Source: Cladopsammia gracilis (taxonomy: Eukaryota; Cnidaria; Anthozoa; Scleractinia; Dendrophylliidae). Taken from it: a stretch of DNA of 64,000 bases. A program made the translations under genes and the position numbers. The notes under the pieces are model-generated. The model was not told the DNA's origin. It searched no databases and was given only the letters and a program-made list of their open reading frames with translations. Shown here one piece after another: positions 34,330 through 47,183 of this stretch. Every line of letters starts with the position of its first letter. Positions within the stretch are counted from its first letter, which is position 1. The stretch lies in NCBI GenBank assembly GCA_022457155.1, contig JAJGOT010000440.1, positions 558,001-622,000 on the forward strand. The letters are read 5' to 3'.

Positions 34330-36327
34330 TATCATCCATGATTTCTCTTTTACCAACTTTGTTCTATAAATTTCAATATATATTTTAAAACTTAAAATTA
34401 AAGGAATATTAAAGGATTTTGCGCTACCCGAATGCAAGTTGAATTTGATATTTCAGCGAGTCGAGTCTCGAGTGTGTCCGATGGGAAAAGAATCCTTGAA
34501 AACCTTCTTTGCCGGAGCCATAACAATCGAAAAAAATGGAACGATATTACAAATAAAGTTTCTGAAAAATATTAAAGATTAAAAGCAAATTCGCAAGCTT
34601 ATATAAACTCTGGAATCTGAAAAGTGTATATAATTTGCATATAAATGCAGCATGTCATTTGAAACTTGTCCACGAGCTAACGCGTAACACGGTACTTTCT
34701 TTAATTTTGCAATTTTCGCGATTTTTTTGAAATCGGGAAAAATGCGAAAAAATAGTAACCGCGAAAATTAACGACTCGAAATTTAATGCCCTGTTACAAA
34801 ATCCTTTCTGCACCAGGGATTAAAAAAAAGGCTTGCTTTGTAAATTTATGAAGAGTCAGGCATTTAATACGATATCTTTTACAGTGCGGCGCCCAAAAAC
34901 GTGTGACCACTTTTAATTTATTTGCATTATTTCGTGCAACTATCCAATCAAATGAGAGCGCTTTTAATTTCTGCGCATTATTTCGTGCCATAGCCAATGA
35001 GAAGAAGACTGAACCAAAACAATTAAAGTGCCAGTTCGATCAAATTTGACATGTTGATTTTTTGAAATATTTCAAAAGGAATCATGTATGTACTTACCTC
35101 TCCCAACCGTTTTTTAATCAGAACAGGGGAAGATCGCCTTTTCCGGTCTTACTTACTCCGCATTTTCACGGCCGCCATTAAATTGCACGTTCCTGAAGAA
35201 ACGCTTACCGTCTTCTTGTCACGTCACAGAGAGCTGCGGGAAATTCAAATGAGTAATTTGTAGGAGAATTTGCTTGACTGTTTTCCCGGTTTTTCCGAAC
35301 CAATAAATCAAAACTGGCACTTTAAGGTAGCTCCAAGTACTAGCTTTTTTTGGGTCACACTTCCCTTTTTGAATGCGCTTATACATAATCTTACTTTAGC
35401 TCAATGAATTTAAATTTGATATCAGATGTTAGGCTTGGATGAAAGTTTTGGATGATGCTCTTTTTATGCTAATCAGCGTTTCCATAGCAACGGTAAACAA
35501 ATATGGCGAAAAAACAGTTTTTCCTGAATATCTTTCGATTTTGGGGTTACCCGCGACAAGGGTATAAATGCGCTATAATCTACACAGTGTAGCACACTAA
35601 ATGGCAAAATTTCAAACATGTTAAACTGTTCGATTTTGAATAAATCGCTAAAACATTTTTTAAAACGTGTTTTTTAATGTTTGAAATATAAGCGGTCAAA
35701 ACATTTCATAGGTCTCACAAGTTATCATTAAATTACCACAGAAAGTTTCCTCAGACTTAAATTATAATTATTACTCCCTCAGTGCAAATAGCTCTGACTA
35801 ATTCCTCGGCAATAAAGAGATCGTGCTTATCATTCAAATGCAGTTTACTGTGCAGATTATAGTGCATTTATTCGCTTTTATATAAGAGGCTGTTTATATA
35901 AGAGACTGTTTAATAATAAAATTGCAGTTTCAGTCAAAATTATAGTGCATTTATTCGCTTATCGCGGTGGCCCCAAAATCGAAAGATAATTAGGACAAAC
36001 TGTTGCATTAAGGATGAAACAGTGTTTATATAACAGGCTGTTTAATAATAAAATTGCAGTTTCAGTCAACATTCTCTCAAGCAGTGCACTGATCCAGAAC
36101 TCCAAATTCAAATCAAGCCAAGCTGGACATAAAGTAAAGTTTTTGCGGAAGACCAACACAATTTGAACATCTACAATAAATTTGAAAATCCTTTTTGAAT
36201 TACATCGCAACTGCTTGAATGAGCTATCACAATGGGTGGGTGCACAATGAAGTTTAATATGTGCCAAGAATCGCTGTATTTACGGACGGTTCACGGAGCT
36301 GTTCAAAATATATTTACTTACTATAAA

Positions 36328-36654
36328 CACAGGGGGTCCACACAAACTGTGTGACCGTTGTTCGTATTTTTAAATTTAGAGGGAATGTATGGGAATATCG
36401 AAAAGGTTCACTTATCGTAATATACTGCAATGAATATTTACATACAAGATCAAAATAAACGTATTTTTACCTGAAATGTTGTGTGATGTCATTCTTGTGC
36501 TGAAAACGGCGAATTTTAGCGATTTGAAGGGTTTTGCATCGGACGTTTACCTGAGCGTATAGTAGAGAGACAAGGCCTGTGACTGTGTATATTACATTCC
36601 CTCTAAATTTAAAAATACGAACAACGGTCACACAGTTTGTGTGGGCTCCCTGTG
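36328..36654. mobile_element. CACAGGG element, complete copy in unit 4 (327 bp)
   Basis: Same ends and same CTATAAA flanks as the unit 3 copy, therefore copied by duplication of the unit and not by a new insertion. Confidence 0.9.
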
Positions 36655-36998
36655 CTATAAATTACCTTTTTTTTTCCATAAAACCGGATGTCTTTAATTT
36701 TTTTCGGTGACATCATTTTGTTTTTTATTTTATTTTCCACTCTATTTTTCTTCTTTGGTTTGCTCAGTGAACATTAGGAATTAGGCATCTGAAATTTTCA
36801 GTAACATACACTGCACACATCTCTGCCGTTAAAACTGATGTTTTCAGTTACTCACACACTGAAGTTTGCGTCTACCGGCAGAATTGGATCGTTTTATTAT
36901 TAATCATGCTAAAACGAATACATTAGAATATCTATTAAAAGAAAAACACCGCACTGAATAACAGGAAGTTGCGACACGGTCCGCGAGGATCGCAAGGT

Positions 36999-37940
36999 TG
37001 AGGCCTTCCAAGGGGTAAAAGCGACAAGCGACATGGCCCCGAAAACCGCCGACACGAGACGTTCTTAACTGCGACAAGCGACTCGATTCCGCCTCAAAAA
37101 TACGACAATTACGACAGCTACATAATAAACACTTAAATTAGACAGCGACTTCAGAAAGTTGTACATTTACCAATAAAAGTTAAACATTATTGACCATATC
37201 GTCTATATCAACACAACACGCTACGGTCCGTTTATTGCAGTATTATAAAGGTGACAGGCCAAACACGACTCCCGCTGTCGCAAAATGCGGTATAAAGAAG
37301 CCTTTAGAATTGCTTTCCCAAGAAGCTAGTCTACGAGATATATTTGTTCCCTTTTTTATCTCAGAGAGAAACCTTGAAGCAACAGCGACATTTGGGTTCA
37401 CTAAGAAAAACGACAGCGACATTTGCAACCGTCGCTTAGGCGACATCGGTACTTGGAAGGGTACGACATAAGGCTGGTTCTCATATAATCGTCCCGGTCG
37501 TCCCGGTCGTCCGAGTCGTTTCAAAAAGTGCACGGACGACTGGGACGATTATATGAGAACACTTCTGAGACGACCCGGGGCGATCGCAAACGACCCGGAC
37601 GACTGGGACGATCGCGGTCACTTGGATAGAACAGTGTTCTATCCGGACGACTGGGACGATCGTGAATAATCGGGGACGATCATATGAGAACTACTCTCAG
37701 GCCACCGGGACGACTGCAGTATTATTGCCCAAAACATGTTGTCGGACACAGTTTACGACTGCGCTATAGACGTTCGAGACGACCGGGACGATCATATGAG
37801 AATCCAAATCGCTTGAGTCGTCCCGATCGTCTGAGTCGTTTGCAAAAAACTTTTGAAACGACTCGGACGACTGGGACGACCGGGACGATTATATGAGAAC
37901 CAGCCTATAGCGACACGGCTACCCCCCTTGGAAGGCCTCA
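36999..37940. mobile_element. GAGGCCTTCC element, unit 4 copy (942 bp)
   Basis: Same position and ends as in units 2 and 3, with the nested element at 37472-37905. Confidence 0.88.
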
Positions 37941-39074
37941 AGGTTATGCGAGTGGCAAATGTTACTGAAGAAATGCAAATAGTATCCTATTATATAATTA
38001 GTAGACTGAATTAAGACTAAACTGAAAAAAATAAAAAGAAGGCATTAAACTTTTGACTGGAACAAGTTTCTTAAAGCATTTTTGGTGGAACTTAAACAAA
38101 CATGAATTCATTGATGAATAATTGATAATCACTAATAGAGCGGATGCTAACTGAGGGCGCTTACAATTTGTCACTGTTTTGTCAGAACTGCGCACCCGGC
38201 CGTACCGCTCAATTCTTAATATTATTCCATTATTTGCTAGAATTGGTCGGCCGGACTGGTAAAGTTGGAAATAGTATGCACTCTTTTGATGCACTTGCAG
38301 GAACAAGTCTTCAAAAAGATGTATTCTAGTTACAAACGAACCGGTCTGGCCGGCTAGTTGCACCCTGAGTAAAAGAGTTTAAAACGGAAGCAGCAGTTGA
38401 ATTTTATCAACAAATTTTAAAAATCTTTCTTGAATTTCTTAGCAACTGCTTGAACGAGTCGTCATATATAGTAAACAAAAAATAAAGCGTTGGCAAATGA
38501 GAAGTTTGAAAAGCACTTCTTGCAAGATCTGCCACGTCAAAAAAAAAAACAACTCATATTACAAAGTATGGAGACGAAATATCCCGAGATACCACTGACA
38601 AAAAGAATCGAAAAATATAACGCCATCTTGCCTGACTACAGACCTTGAGCATTCATATTCAAAACAAGAAAATACTTCCCTTGCTATAGACAGGTTACCA
38701 TATCATCTTATTGACAACGAATGTAGGATATATTCATAGTGACGAAAACTAGTGGCAGTTGTTCAAAAACTGCAAAAAATCAATTATCACTAGAGGAAAT
38801 TATCAAGAGCCAAAAAAAAAAAATGAAAATGAAAGTGCGAGTACAAAAACAGAAAGAGTTGTACTTATATATAATATTACTTTTATTTATTACATTTGGT
38901 TATTGAACATGTCAATCTAACGAATTATTTTGTCCGAAAAAAATATTATGATGAATGGTTAATTATTAATGAAGACGTCAACATGTTAACCGGTGACAAG
39001 CCTCAGTATATCTTTCGCTTTATTATTTGCCTTGAGGTCTGATCGAGAACGGTTTTTATTTCACGGCTCCAAGT

Positions 39075-39587
39075 ATGGCAGACTGTTGTTTCTCCGTGTT
39101 ACTGCTCTTGCTGTCCTGTGTTGTTTGGGGCGCTTGGCTGAACTGCATCGCTACTGCACATCAAGGTAACAAACAACTTTAACTCATACACCGGTAATCT
39201 AGCTTCCGTTGGTAGATTAATTTTTTCATGGTGCTTTGAAAAACGTTTGTAGAAACACCGCTCCGTCACAAGCCTTTGTCTATGCAGCGTGTGTTTGGCA
39301 TCGCGACATAGATGTGCTTTGCTGTCGACAAATCATAAAGCTATATAATAATGAACATTTTTGCCGTTAAAAAGAAACGGCTTTTGTTGAACGTAGCTTG
39401 CCTGTTCTTTACTGGAAGAAATTTTGTTTTCCTTCTTTTTATTTCCAAGCGAGATGTGGATCTCGCCTTGGCCTCCGTTCGTGATTCACTCGGCAATAAA
39501 CTTGCAAAAAAGAAACTGAGAACTAAGCCAGTATTTTCCCCTACCCCGGGAACTGGTATTCTTGATGGTTCAACCATTATAAGTTAA
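39075..39587 (+). CDS. Candidate small signal-peptide/membrane protein gene, unit 4 copy
   Basis: The leader is the most diverged (MADCCFSVLLLLLSCVVWGA) yet remains open and hydrophobic, and the donor AAG|GTAAC is kept. All the leader differences I see are substitutions that keep hydrophobicity or size class, which could mean constraint on the leader but is too few sites to test by eye. Confidence 0.38.
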
Positions 39588-41425
39588 TATCATCCATGAT
39601 TTCTCTTTTACCAACTTTGTTCTATAAATTTCAATATATATTTTAAAACTTAAAATTAAAGGAATATTAAAGGATTTTGCGCTACCCGAATGCAAGTTGA
39701 ATTTGATATTTCAGCGAGTCGAGTCTCGAGTGTGTCCGATGGGAAAAGAATCCTTGAAAACCTTCTTTGCCGGAGCCATAATAATCGAAAAAAATGGAAC
39801 GATATTACAAATAAAGTTTCTGAAAAATATTAAAGATTAAAAGCAAATTCGCAAGCTTATATAAACTCTGGAATCCAGAAAGTGTATATAATTTGCATAT
39901 AAATGCAGCATGTCATTTGAAACTTGTCCGCGAGCTAACGCGTAACACGGTACTTGCGCGATTTTCGCGATTTTTTTGAAATCGGGAAAAATGCGAAAAA
40001 AAGTAACCGCGAAACTTAACGACTCGAAATTTAATGCCCTGTTACAAAATCCTTTATGCACCAGGGATTAAAAAAAAGGCTTGCTTTGTAAATTTATGAA
40101 GAGTCAGGCATTTAATACGATATCTTTTACAGTGCAGCGCCCAAAAACGTGTGACCACTTTTAATTTATTTGCATTATTTCGTGCAACTATCCAATCAAA
40201 TGAGAGCGCTTTTAATTTCTGCGCATTATTTCGTTCAATAGCCAATGAGAAGAAGACTGAACCAAAACAATTAAAGTGCCAGTTCGATCAAATTTGACAT
40301 GTTGATTTTTTGAAATATTTCAAAAGGAATCATGTATGTACTTACCTCTCCCAACCGTTTTTTAATCAGAACAGGGGAAGATCGCCTTTTCCGGTCTTAC
40401 TTACTCCGCATTTTCACGGCCGCCATTAAATTGCACGTTCCTGAAGAAACGCTTACCGTCTTCTTGTCACGTCACAGAGAGCTGCGGGAAATTCAAATGA
40501 GTAATTTGTAGGAGAATTTGCTTGACTGTTTTCCCGGTTTTTCCGAACCAATAAATCAAAACTGGCACTTTAAGGTAGCTCCAAGTACTAGCTTTTTTTG
40601 GGTCACACTTCCCTTTTTGAATGCGCTTATACATAATCTTACTTTAGCTCAATGAATTTAAATTTGATATCAGGTGTTAGGCTTGGATGAAAGTTTTGGA
40701 AGATGCTCTTTTTATGCTAATCAGCGTTTCCATAGCAACGGTAAACAAATATGGCGAAAAAACAGTTTTTCCTGAATATCTTTCGATTTTGGGGCTACCC
40801 GCGACAAGCGTATAAATGCGTTATAATCTACACAGTGTAGCACACTAAATGGCAAAATTTCAAACATGTTAAACTGTTCGATTTTGAATAAATCGTTAAA
40901 ACATTTTTTAAAACGTGTTTTTTCATGTTTGAAATATAAGCGGTCAAAACATTTCATAGGTCTCACAAATTATCATTAAATTACCACAGAAAGTTTCCTG
41001 AGACTTAAATTATTACTCCCTCAGTGCAAATAGCTCTGACTAATTCCTCGGCAATAAAGAGATCGAGCTTATCATTCAAATGCAGTTTACTGTGCATATT
41101 ATAGTGCATTTATTCGCTTATCGCGGTGGCCCCAAAATCGAAAGATAATTAGGACAAACTGTTGCATTAAGGAAGAAACAGTGTTTATATAAGAGGCTGT
41201 TTAATAATAAAATTGCAGTTTCAGTCAACATTCTCTCAAGCAGTGCATTGATCCAGAACTCCAAATTCAAATCAAGCCAAGCTGGACATAAAGTAAAGTT
41301 TTTGCGGAAGACCAACACAATTTGAACATCTACAATAAATTTGAAAATCCTTTTTGAATTACATCGCAACTGCTTGAATGAGCCATCACAATGTTAGAAA
41401 GTTTTACTTGTGCCAAGAATCACTG

Positions 41426-42790
41426 TATTTACGGACGGTTCACGGAGCTGTCCAAAATATATTTACTTAAGTACCTTTTTTCCATAAAACCGGATGTCTT
41501 TAACTCGGTAACATCATCTTGTTTTCCACTCTATTTTTCTTCTTTGCTTTGCTCAGTGACCCGGGCTCAGTGAACATTAGGAATTAGGCATCTGAAATTT
41601 TCAATAACATACACTACACACATCTGTGCCGTTAAAACTAATATTTTTTACTCACACACTGAAGTTTGCGTCTACCGGCAGAATTGGGTCGTTTTATTAT
41701 TAATCAAGCTAAAACGAATACATTAGAATATATATTAAAAGAAAAACACCGCACTGAATAACAGGACGTTGCGACACGGTCCGCGAGGACCGCAAGGTTA
41801 TGCGAGTGGCAAATGTTACTGAAGAAATGCAAATAGTATCCCATTATATAATTAGTAGACTGAATTAAGACTAAACTGAAGAAAATAAAAAGAAGGCATT
41901 AAACTTTTGACTGGAACAAGTTTCTAAAAGCATATTTTGTGGAACTTAAACAAACATGAATTCATTGATAAATAATTGATAATCACTAATAGAGAGGATG
42001 CCAACTGAGTGGACGTGTTTAAAACGGCCCAACGCAAATTGCACATTACGAGTTTGTCTAATTTTCTGGTCATGATTTCGGTTTCTTGCGAATTCGTCCG
42101 CGGTATCACATTTTCTCTTAATGAACGCCAGAATGAACAAGCCAACGGAAAGTTAGTATTACCGTAAATCCTCTATCAATGTCTATTAAAACCCTGGGGG
42201 CTTACTTATTCCAAGCACGTTAGGGAGGGGGCACTTTTAACATTCATAATTATATTTTTTAATATTAAAGCAAACACCACCAAACTTCGTGACTTTTTTA
42301 AAATTTATCTGGCAACAATTTGGTATGACATTTCGTAGTCCACGTGACTTGCTGTTTCTACCGCTATTTCATCTAGCTATCTACCTTCATCATTTCCCAT
42401 TTTAAATTTGCTGCACATTAGGGACGTGCTTGACTAAGGTTTGTTTATATAACAGGTGTCGTCGTAAAAATGATTGTATTGTCATAGGATGCAAATATCT
42501 GCAGGGAGTACAATGCACAGGAGATCTGAATTACTCCAAGCTACCGACATAGATTTGGGGAAAACAGTTCAACATGCATTTCGAACAAAAGTGAAAATGA
42601 TGATGATGCTTATTTTAAATAAGCCATAGGAAAAGCAACGCTTCAGCAGCATTTGAATTTTATCAACAAATTTTAAAAGTCTTTCTTGAGTCGTCATATA
42701 TAGTAAACAAAAAATAAAGCATCGGCAAATGAGAAGTTTGAAAAGCACTTCTTGCAAGATCTGCCACGTCAAAAAAGAAAAAACAAGAGT
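41426..42790 (+). repeat. Array unit 5 (partial, diverged edge)
   Basis: Matches the unit from tatttacggacgg to about 42010 and again at 42655-42790 (caacaaattttaaaagtctttc ... tctgccacgtcaaaa). The segment between is unrelated or strongly diverged. It has neither the CACAGGG nor the GAGGCCTTCC insertion (empty site cgcaaggttatgcg at about 41791). Confidence 0.8.
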
Positions 42791-42804
42791 AGAGAAATCG
42801 GGCA

Positions 42805-43342
42805 TTAACCCTATTCGGCCTGGGTTTTGTTTGAGTTCCTGAGCCTGGGGGTTGGGGGGGGGGGGGGGTCACATTGTGACCCCCTCGTAACTTCAAGAAC
42901 ATTAAGGCTATGTTAATGAAACCTAGAGGTATTATAAACTTAAGGGTCTTTCTCATACAGAGGAGGAATGCTGTGGAATTCATTACCAAATAACTTAAAA
43001 GCGTCCGAGTCTAAAACTATCTTTAAAAGAAAACTGGCTAGTAGGCAGGCAAACTGTTGACTACATTTTACTATATTTTATTATTTGTACATATTTTTAG
43101 TGTAGTTGTACAGTATTTACTTCTGTTTCTATACGGCTTTCATGTAAAGAAGTTATGTAACCTATTAAACTACCGTATTCAAATAAAAGTGAATCAATCA
43201 ATCAATAGGTACATAGTACGTCCAAAACTGTCTCCTTTGCGGTCCGCACAATGGCGGTTGAATACATATTAAAGAAGTTATGAATGTTGAAAGTTAGTGC
43301 GGGTGCCCCCCCCCCCCCCCTCCCCAGGCTGAATAGGGTTAA
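42805..43342. mobile_element. MITE of about 540 bp enclosing a LINE tail
   Basis: The ends ttaaccctattcggcctggg and cccaggctgaatagggttaa are inverted, followed by a G run at 42855-42867 and a C run at about 43307-43321. The LINE fragment at 42944-43060 lies between the arms. Confidence 0.75.
42944..43060 (+). pseudogene. LINE C-terminal fragment
   Basis: Frame reads GSFSYRGGMLWNSLPNNLKA, then SESKTIFKRKLASRQANC and a stop. The W-N-S-LP and FK..L pattern is the standard C-terminus of LINE reverse-transcriptase proteins. Confidence 0.75.
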
Positions 43343-44107
43343 ACCTACATAAGAAAATAAGAATTCGAAGTATAGACCCTTTTAATAAACACGAGAATGC
43401 ATCATTCCGTTATCGATGTCAAATGTATTATTTTGAATTGTAAAGAGAATTCAAAGGAATGGTGATATTTATTAAAAATGTCTATAGCTAGTAGTGTAAC
43501 TACTCCACAAACGAAGATTCACAATGTAGAATACATTGAGTTTTTTTTTAAATTTTGTTTTCCAAAATAAGATTTTGTCTGGCATTGAGCATGAGATGAA
43601 GGCCAACTGTAGGAAACAAGATAGAAAACTAACAGCAATCTGAATTATTTTTCTTAGCATAAGTGGACTAACTAAAGAATACAGATTACAAATCACGTTG
43701 TTGGAACAACTGAGTAGAACAGTAACGTTAGTTTTAACACTAGACATTCCGTAGTGTGACAGGAGGCTTTTACAAATAGCTGTGAAAAGTGAGAAACGGC
43801 GGGAAAATCATTAGTGTTCCAAAAATCATTTTCTTTCTTCTATCCCTTCTTTAAACCTCTTAAAATTTAATTCAAATTTAGGTTGAGTCCCGCCTTAAGC
43901 CACACATCTTTAACAAATGCATTGTCGTACGAATTAAGTCACGTAAGACAACAGTTTATTTTCCGTAGAACTGCTGTCTCTTTATTGAATTTGCACATGT
44001 TGATTAGTCCAATTAGTCCACAAAATCTTATAGATGGCAAATGTTAGGGTTTCTTTGGCTCACTTGTGTTGCAAGATAAATAGTAATCGGCTAAAGTTTT
44101 TATTATT
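43343..44107. other. Intergenic DNA, nothing recognised
   Basis: No coding frame with splice support and no clear repeat. Confidence 0.4.
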
Positions 44108-44912
44108 GCTAAAATATAATTTCAGTGTACAAAAAAATGGATATAAATATCGCCTATTTTCGCTTCTAAATTTCCCGCACGCCGCCATTTTGAATATTTA
44201 TGACGTGTAACGGTTGTCAAATTGTTGCATACAAAAGAAATGTATTTTGTAATGTTTCGGCATGTTAACTAAAGTATGTAGCATGTGGTGCACATGCAAG
44301 GAATGTACAGTATGCTTAAGATGAAGTGTTAATGATTCAAGTTGTTTAGGAATCCTGTGGGATTAGCTTGGCTAATAAGAGATTGTAAGTTATGCAGAAA
44401 CCATTCGAAGGCATCTCTTTATACTTGCTTTTTATTTTTACTTTTGTGTGTAAATTTTGATGTAACCTGTAGAACTATGTACATCTTTAAATGATGTGTA
44501 ATGATTTAAGCGGTTAAGCAATCCTGTTGTATTCGTTTGGCTATTTAAGTGATTGTAAGTTACACTGAAACCGTTCGGAAGCTTTTCTTGTAGTTGCTTT
44601 TTCCTTTTGCGTGCAAACTTTGATGTAACCTCTAGGATTGTGTACATCTTGTAATATTGTAATCTGTGTGCTCAAGGACATCAATAAACGAGATGCTCGC
44701 CTCTGGAACTGTGTGTTGTGTTTATTGAAGATTTATTACAAAATATTTTAGACTCATTTCATGGTGATTAGAGTATAACTTCGATTCTTAACAAAAGCGG
44801 CAACCGTAACACGTCATAAATATTCAAAATGGCGGCGCGCCGGAAATTTAAAAGCGAAAATAGGCGACATTTATATCCATTTTATTTGTACACTAAAATT
44901 ATATTTGCACCT
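44108..44912. mobile_element. MITE with about 110-bp arms and an internal tandem duplication
   Basis: The left arm (cagtgtac ... ggatataaatatcgcctatt, cgccgccattttgaatattt, atgacgtgtaacggttg) pairs with the right arm near 44800-44906. The interior has two diverged copies of a roughly 190-bp block starting gtgttaatgattcaag and gtgtaatgatttaag, and caataaacgagatgctcg with a polyadenylation-like AATAAA. Confidence 0.75.
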
Positions 44913-45200
44913 GTTTTTTATAAAAATTTGACATTTTGACTTTATTTCCAATAATTTAACGTCAATTTGTTTTGACAATGGAGGTTCCCTTTAAGATTTC
45001 GAAGTCAAGGTGGCTGACTGTATTGCCAGTCTATTAAATGTCCGTAGAGCTTGAACGGTCATTGATTGAAAGGAAAAATACTGTAAAATGAACAACAACC
45101 TCTCTCAAACAAAAAATTCATTAAGGAAACATTTGTCAGTTGCTATAAAACACGTTCAGAATAATAAATTTCCACCTCGTGGAACGACGATTGCAAGCGT

Positions 45201-45897
45201 AGTTTAAGGCCTAGGTCAAAGGCTTTTACCAGGAAAAACAGTTTTTTCGTGATAACTTTAACACATGGAAAGGTCATATCGTTCTTATCATTTTTTAATA
45301 TAATAAGCTTTCCCATAAGTCACGTGAAATGTCACGTGGCCATTTTTTTTTTAAAATAGCAAATATTTGACGAATTGCTGACGGGTTTAAGGAAAAACAT
45401 AAAATAAAAACGCTTTTCTGATGCAGATTAAATATTTCCAGCCCTTCACGTTTGGAATGATCTTCCATGGTTCTCTAAAAAAAATTTCTGAGGACAAAGG
45501 TCATTTTAAGTCCAAAATTTAACCTTTGATTATCTATATCTGTAATTTTAAAACTCGAGGTCAATCATTCCGAACGTAGAAGGTTAAATATGTTCCACCT
45601 CCATTTTTTTTTATTAACAGGAATATACACAGATATTTGGCTATTACTGTTCCACCTCCATTGGAAAAGCTAATTTATTTAACTATATGAAGAAAATTCG
45701 CTGGCATATCGCCGATTTGCTTAATTTTTAAATTTTGATCACGTGACATGTCACGTGACCAAACTTGTGCGTTAATGCAGAAAAAGACGTCGATATTAAC
45801 ATTCAGCAAAAATTTCAATCTGGTCCAGTCAATCTAGCCGAAGATATTAAGTGTCAAAATTATTTTCCGAACAGACTTTAAACCCAGGCCTTAAACT
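45201..45897. mobile_element. MITE of about 700 bp with subterminal CACGTGA motifs
   Basis: The ends agtttaaggcctaggt and acccaggccttaaact are inverted. Internal paired motifs gtcacgtgaaatgtcacgtgg and cacgtgacatgtcacgtgac lie about 400 bp apart. Confidence 0.7.
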
Positions 45898-47015
45898 GCT
45901 TGAGAACCCAACAGCTCCACCAAAATGAATCAACCGCTTTGCTAAATATTTTTTCAACATTTGTTGATTTGTTGATCACACGAGGAATTACTCAATTAAA
46001 AAATTATCGAAAAGTAAATCCCCAAACAATAACAAAATCCATTTTGACATGCTGTTCACGGGAGTGCCGTGAAATATCGGTTTCAATGTACACGCGGTTT
46101 AGTCGAGTATATTCCCGAGAAAAACACCAGCTAGTCGGGACTAGTTCATCGCTGTTGTGATCTTCAAATTGCCCTTCAACCAGTTTATTCTTGTTTCATA
46201 TTGTACTCCATCAATACCGTATTTCATATTATTTTGCTTCTATGAAGTAAACGAAATAGGAGACGATGCACGCGGACTACTGTCTTGTCATATCAGAACA
46301 ACTGAATGCAAAGTGTACTTTTTATTCTCACTAAAAACATTTTATCTTAAGGAGGGGCATTTGACAGTCAAATCCAGTGTTAGAGTGGGGTATTTGAATG
46401 CAATTTTGGCCCAAGGGGCGGGAATTTGAACAAGTCGATCTTCAAAACTGTATCAAATGCCCGGGGCGTTGCCCGGGGTGATGTTGATGTTTCGAATTGA
46501 TAGGCGCATTACACGAACGTTAGCAACAGTAACCACCAGTGTTTCTCTTTTCTTTATACTCTTTGACAGGTTTTGTAAATTTTTGTTGTGTGAAAACACT
46601 CGGCTATTAGACGCACCCCAAGTTTAGAACAGATTTAGAGCGAACAAGCACATTTTCAACTCAGACAGGCCTCAAGGATACTAGATCAAATCCAATTTGA
46701 AAAAGAAGTCTGTCAGATAACTTCAAAACAAACGGATTTTCTGTATTTTTAATTTTTAGTATATTTTTGTAACTTAAGTATTTAGATTTAATATTTTCAT
46801 TAATTACTTTTATTTTTTGTTTAATTTTGTAATTTAAGTATTAAGTTTCTGGCAGGTCCCCACCAGCCTTTAGGTTGCCACATATCAACCTGCCTTAACA
46901 AAAAGTATATGTATGTATGTATGTATGTATGTATAGAGAAAATAGCTGAAAATGCTACGCATTATAACCGAATAAATACGGTAAGAGTGGTAAGAGTGTA
47001 TTTTGTCTTGGGAAA
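45898..47015. other. Intergenic DNA ending in a (GTAT)n tract
   Basis: 46300-46490 contains remnants with gcccggggcgttgcccgggg. 46830-46940 (cacatatcaacctgccttaac followed by (gtat)n at 46907-46935) resembles a LINE 3' end. No host gene was recognised; the missing 5' exon of the PAN-EGF-fibrinogen gene might be hidden here. Confidence 0.4.
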
Positions 47016-47183
47016 AATAGCCCTTTTCGCGGCTAACCTTTCTCATTTGCATTACAATAAAATTCAACATGATTGCGTGGCAATTTCAGGCAGAAACTAC
47101 CAAAATTTCCCAAAATTGCCTCACAACCACGTTGATCATTATTGTGATGCAAATGAGAAAGGTTAACCACGAAAAGGGCTATT
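47016..47183. mobile_element. Foldback MITE (168 bp) just upstream of the PAN exon
   Basis: Arms aatagcccttttcgcgg ... acctttctcatttgcat and atgcaaatgagaaaggt ... cgaaaagggctatt pair over about 45 bp. Confidence 0.85.

Larger units (their letters stand above)
31319..36276 (+). repeat. Array unit 3
   Basis: Carries all three transposons complete. Relative to the other units it lacks about 250 bp after caacaaattttag near 33471. Near 30900-30990, at the end of unit 2, and in the corresponding place of unit 3 (35850-35945), a short local duplication of tataagaggctgttta and atagtgcatttattcgctt is present; it is absent from unit 1. Confidence 0.9.
36277..41425 (+). repeat. Array unit 4
   Basis: Carries all three transposons complete and no large deletion (longest unit). 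Confidence 0.9.
22599..42790 (+). repeat. Head-to-tail array: four full units and one partial unit
   Basis: The landmark tatttacggacggttcacgg (tagttacgg in unit 2) starts at 22602, 26453, 31319, 36277 and 41426, giving units of about 3,851, 4,866, 4,958 and 5,149 bp and a partial fifth. The order of shared blocks is the same in each unit, and identity looks well above 90 percent by eye. Size differences come mainly from transposons present only in units 2-4 and from deletions in units 2 and 3. A further truncated piece lies at 2567-2836. Confidence 0.95.

Noticed and set aside
22599..42790. CRISPR-like or satellite array
   Set aside because: Repeat units are 3.9-5.1 kb with internal gene-like and transposon structure, not short repeats with spacers.
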